DNA of 5,588 nt from positions 1 through 5,588 of the forward strand of contig PWNM01000301.1 in assembly GCA_003557825.1 (NCBI GenBank). The letters are read 5' to 3'. The notes beneath the pieces were generated by a model. The model saw only the letters and a program-made list of their open reading frames with translations. It was not told the DNA's origin and searched no databases. The stretch comes from Candidatus Hydrogenedentota bacterium. GTDB taxonomy: Bacteria > Hydrogenedentota > Hydrogenedentia > Hydrogenedentales > SLHB01. The position numbers were made by a program, and so were the translations under genes. Positions within the stretch are counted from its first letter, which is position 1; each line of letters begins with the position of its first letter. Below, piece by piece: positions 3,601-5,588 of the stretch.

Positions 3601-4866
3601 CTATGGCTCAAGGGTCTCGTCCATCCCCAGGTCCAAACACAATACGTACTCCGCAGCGGATCGGTGCGTGAACCGCAAGGATAGTGTCTTACAGACGCGG
3701 CCCGAGGCCAACGACACATAGGGTTCCGTAAGATGGGGCGCTTTGTCCGATTTCGCCTGTAAGAAAAAATCCTTAAGCGAATGGTCGTGACCGACTTCGG
3801 CTGGGCCATAAACGAATTGCCGCTGCCGGGGGCGTTGGGTACCACGAAATACCGTGTTGCTGATCTGCGTGCCGCTTTCATCCAGGACGTAGGCGCACTC
3901 CAGTTGTGGGTGCTCCTGAACGGCCTTTTCCAGGGCCGCATTGAAGTCCCGCGGGTCACAGTCCCGTAGTTGCTTGCAGAGTCGCCGCGCGATGCGTCCA
4001 TGTTGCTTGGTTTGCTGGTACCGGATGGCGATCTGCTCGAGGGTGTGGTTTTTGAAACACTCGGCGAGGCGATCCAACCGCTGAATCAGACCATCGTGAT
4101 CAAACCGGTCGCTGACCTCCGGAGGAGCCACATAATATCCCTGCAGCATGTCGGCTCCGAGTTCGAGGGTCACCATGGCCTGACGTTCGGTTTCGACGCC
4201 TTCGATGACGACCAGAGCGCCAAGGCGATGCCCCAGATGCACAAGCGAGGTAAACACCTCTTGCTTGTAATAATCGTCCTCTATGCCATCCAACAACCCC
4301 CGGTCCAGCTTGAGCACATCCGGTTGAATGATAGGCAGTCGCTCCAAGGTCGAATAACCGGCTCCCACATCGTCCAGTGCGAAAAGAAAGCCACTGGCCC
4401 GGTAGGTTTGGGCGAACTGTTGCAGGTCATCGAGGCGATGGACTCGGGATTCGATGATCTCGATAACAATGTTCTGCGGGTTCAGATCCAGCCGCTGCAC
4501 CAGATCGAAAAAATGCCCCGATCCGACCACGCCGTGATCGACGATGGCCGCATCGAAATTTGTAAAAAGGGCCAGTTCGGGATATGCGCTGTGGAGGGGT
4601 TGAAATGCTTCGAGAGCCCGACGGCGGCATAGACGGTCCAGCGCAAGGATCGTGTCCTGCCCTTGAGCCGCTCCAAACAAGGCCTCTGCGGGAACCGCGT
4701 TGCCTGTCTTGGGGTCCACGCCACGTGACAACGCCTCGACTCCCGCCGGTTGATGATTGCGGATGGAACATATCGGCTGGAACGACGTCACGATGCTCTC
4801 CGCCTCAAGTATCCGTTCTAAGGTGGCGAGGCGGTCATTCGAAGAGGGTACATTCATGACGCTCAT
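3601..4866 (-). CDS. EAL-domain c-di-GMP phosphodiesterase with C-terminal PAS/Cache-like domain
   Basis: A 421-residue protein predicted to hydrolyse cyclic di-GMP to pGpG in the cytosol. The EAL domain covers about 15-250. Every catalytic position of the family can be seen: E44 in E-A-L, N103, E136 (I-E-I-I-E-S), D165-D166 in D-D-V-G-A-G-Y-S, K186, E222 in E-G-V-E-T and Q242. Loop 6 differs from the usual D-D-F-G only by Val for Phe. There is no GGDEF domain and no transmembrane segment. A helical connector (261-300) leads to a C-terminal domain (about 305-421) whose E-P-Y-V-S-L-A-S-G-R stretch looks like a PAS/Cache-type sensor fold, the order seen in Bacillus YkuI; ligand unknown. The ATG overlaps the stop of the TPR gene as TAATG and has no strong Shine-Dalgarno, so translation is probably coupled; Met4 is an alternative start. 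It is convergent with the J-domain gene across 15 bases, with no clear terminator. Confidence 0.93.
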   Translation of the reverse strand: MSVMNVPSSNDRLATLERILEAESIVTSFQPICSIRNHQPAGVEALSRGVDPKTGNAVPAEALFGAAQGQDTILALDRLCRRRALEAFQPLHSAYPELALFTNFDAAIVDHGVVGSGHFFDLVQRLDLNPQNIVIEIIESRVHRLDDLQQFAQTYRASGFLFALDDVGAGYSTLERLPIIQPDVLKLDRGLLDGIEDDYYKQEVFTSLVHLGHRLGALVVIEGVETERQAMVTLELGADMLQGYYVAPPEVSDRFDHDGLIQRLDRLAECFKNHTLEQIAIRYQQTKQHGRIARRLCKQLRDCDPRDFNAALEKAVQEHPQLECAYVLDESGTQISNTVFRGTQRPRQRQFVYGPAEVGHDHSLKDFFLQAKSDKAPHLTEPYVSLASGRVCKTLSLRFTHRSAAEYVLCLDLGMDETLEP

Positions 4867-5588
4867 TATATCGAAAACCGGTCCGCCACATCCTGATACG
4901 ATGGATCCTCGGCATAGATGCGTTCAAAATCCTTTCGGGCCTTTGCCTTCTGTCCCAACGCCTCGTAGGTCAGGGCGCGTTCGTAACGCAGGGCCAGCAA
5001 TACTTCAGGTGGACGGTCCTTCCGCCGCCGCAGGGCTTTGGTCAAGGTCTCCCGTTTGGCATCCAGCAGTCCCAGGTTGCCCAGGGCCCGTGCCTTGTAG
5101 AGCAACACGGCCGCATGAACCGGCGATTCGTTATCCACCTGGGCACAGAGTTGCACCACCTGCTGGCATGCTCTCCGATCATCGGGGCGCGTTTCCACCA
5201 GAAACTCGGCAATGGATAGCTTTACCGCCGGTTCATGGGGTTCGAGCTTGTGAAGGCGTTTCAGTATGGTCATCGCGTCGTCGTGTTCGCCCAGTTCCTG
5301 ATACACCTCGACCAACCCCAGCAGTACGCTGCGCAGGTTCGGTCCGGCATGCACCATGATCTCCTCGGTTATGGGCAGCCCCAATTCGGCCTGGATGCCG
5401 TATTTCCGCAGCAGCCTTCCCAGGGAACGATGCTGAGACGCCGCATAGGTCAGATGCCGCTTTGCATCGTCCCACTGCAGATGCTTTAGAGCAGTGAACC
5501 CCGCCAGATAGGCTGCGTCGGCCAGCTGAGCTGCCCGTTCAAGTTCATTCAGGGCCGCCATGTCCTTTCCTTCGATCAGCGCCCGTAA
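4866..5588 (-). CDS. TPR protein, 5' end outside the window (partial)
   Basis: The last 240 codons of a helical repeat protein. Tetratricopeptide-like helix pairs are visible (residues counted from the Met at 5561): around 75-105 (L-V-E-V-Y-Q-E-L-G-E-H-D-D-A), 107-140, 143-175, and 185-223 (Y-E-R-A-L-T-Y-E-A-L-G-Q-K-A-K-A). Such repeats form protein-binding scaffolds; no enzyme motif, signal peptide or membrane segment is seen. The frame is still open at the right edge. An ATG at 5561 is preceded by AAGGA about 7 bases upstream and could be the start, but the nine upstream codons (L-R-A-L-I-E-G-K-D) continue the same helical, charged pattern, so I judge that the gene runs on. From memory, similar C-terminal parts occur in longer TPR proteins with an N-terminal DUF4236; I cannot verify this. 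Its TAA overlaps the ATG of the EAL gene, so the two form an operon and it may act with c-di-GMP turnover. Confidence 0.8.
   Translation of the reverse strand, partial: LRALIEGKDMAALNELERAAQLADAAYLAGFTALKHLQWDDAKRHLTYAASQHRSLGRLLRKYGIQAELGLPITEEIMVHAGPNLRSVLLGLVEVYQELGEHDDAMTILKRLHKLEPHEPAVKLSIAEFLVETRPDDRRACQQVVQLCAQVDNESPVHAAVLLYKARALGNLGLLDAKRETLTKALRRRKDRPPEVLLALRYERALTYEALGQKAKARKDFERIYAEDPSYQDVADRFSI

Noticed and set aside
3586..3604. Terminator between the convergent J-domain and EAL genes
   Set aside because: GCCC/GGGC gives only a 4-bp stem and no T-tract follows on either strand.
3970..4632. 220-codon plus-strand frame inside the EAL gene
   Set aside because: Antisense to a complete EAL domain with every catalytic motif; the open frame comes from biased codon use.
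4757..5359. 200-codon plus-strand frame opposite the TPR gene
   Set aside because: Arg/Pro-rich translation without domains, typical of an antisense shadow. The minus frame shows TPR helices.

Overview
The window looks like a chromosomal stretch from a Gram-negative bacterium. The reasons are a lipobox lipoprotein, signal peptides, a c-di-GMP phosphodiesterase, Shine-Dalgarno-led starts and moderately GC-rich coding DNA. Pseudomonadota or Desulfobacterota would fit, but nothing here fixes the taxon. No rRNA, tRNA, insertion sequence or CRISPR array is visible.

Layout, left to right. Positions 1-154 are a short regulatory stretch leading into an M23 (LytM-type) peptidoglycan endopeptidase lipoprotein (155-727, +). 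A hairpin at 732-754 can terminate transcription from both sides. Facing it are two minus-strand genes for exported cysteine-rich proteins. One (1283-1747) has 10 Cys in clusters. The other (781-1194) is a striking repeat protein: after its predicted signal peptide about one residue in three is Cys, in five 20-23-residue units. The upstream gene of this pair has a near-leaderless promoter with a dyad centred in the -35/-10 spacer, the layout used by MerR-family metal regulators. The pair is the most unusual thing in the window and may be an envelope metal- or thiol-handling module; that function is inference.

A 314-bp gene-free region (1748-2061) holds this promoter plus two further perfect inverted repeats about three helical turns apart. 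It leads into a small two-CxxC zinc-ribbon microprotein (2062-2241, +). Next comes a complete, apparently active rhomboid intramembrane protease (2360-3154, +). It is followed by a membrane-anchored J-domain protein (3238-3585, +) with its own consensus extended -10 promoter and an N-terminus resembling TatA.

The right side is a convergent minus-strand operon. A TPR protein runs in from beyond the right edge (5588-4866) and overlaps by one base (TAATG) an EAL-domain c-di-GMP phosphodiesterase (4866-3601). The latter has all catalytic motifs and a C-terminal PAS/Cache-like putative sensor domain.

The left half is therefore envelope-oriented (lipoprotein hydrolase, exported Cys-rich proteins), the middle concerns membrane protein quality control, and the right concerns c-di-GMP signalling. 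A functional link between the three blocks is not shown by the sequence.
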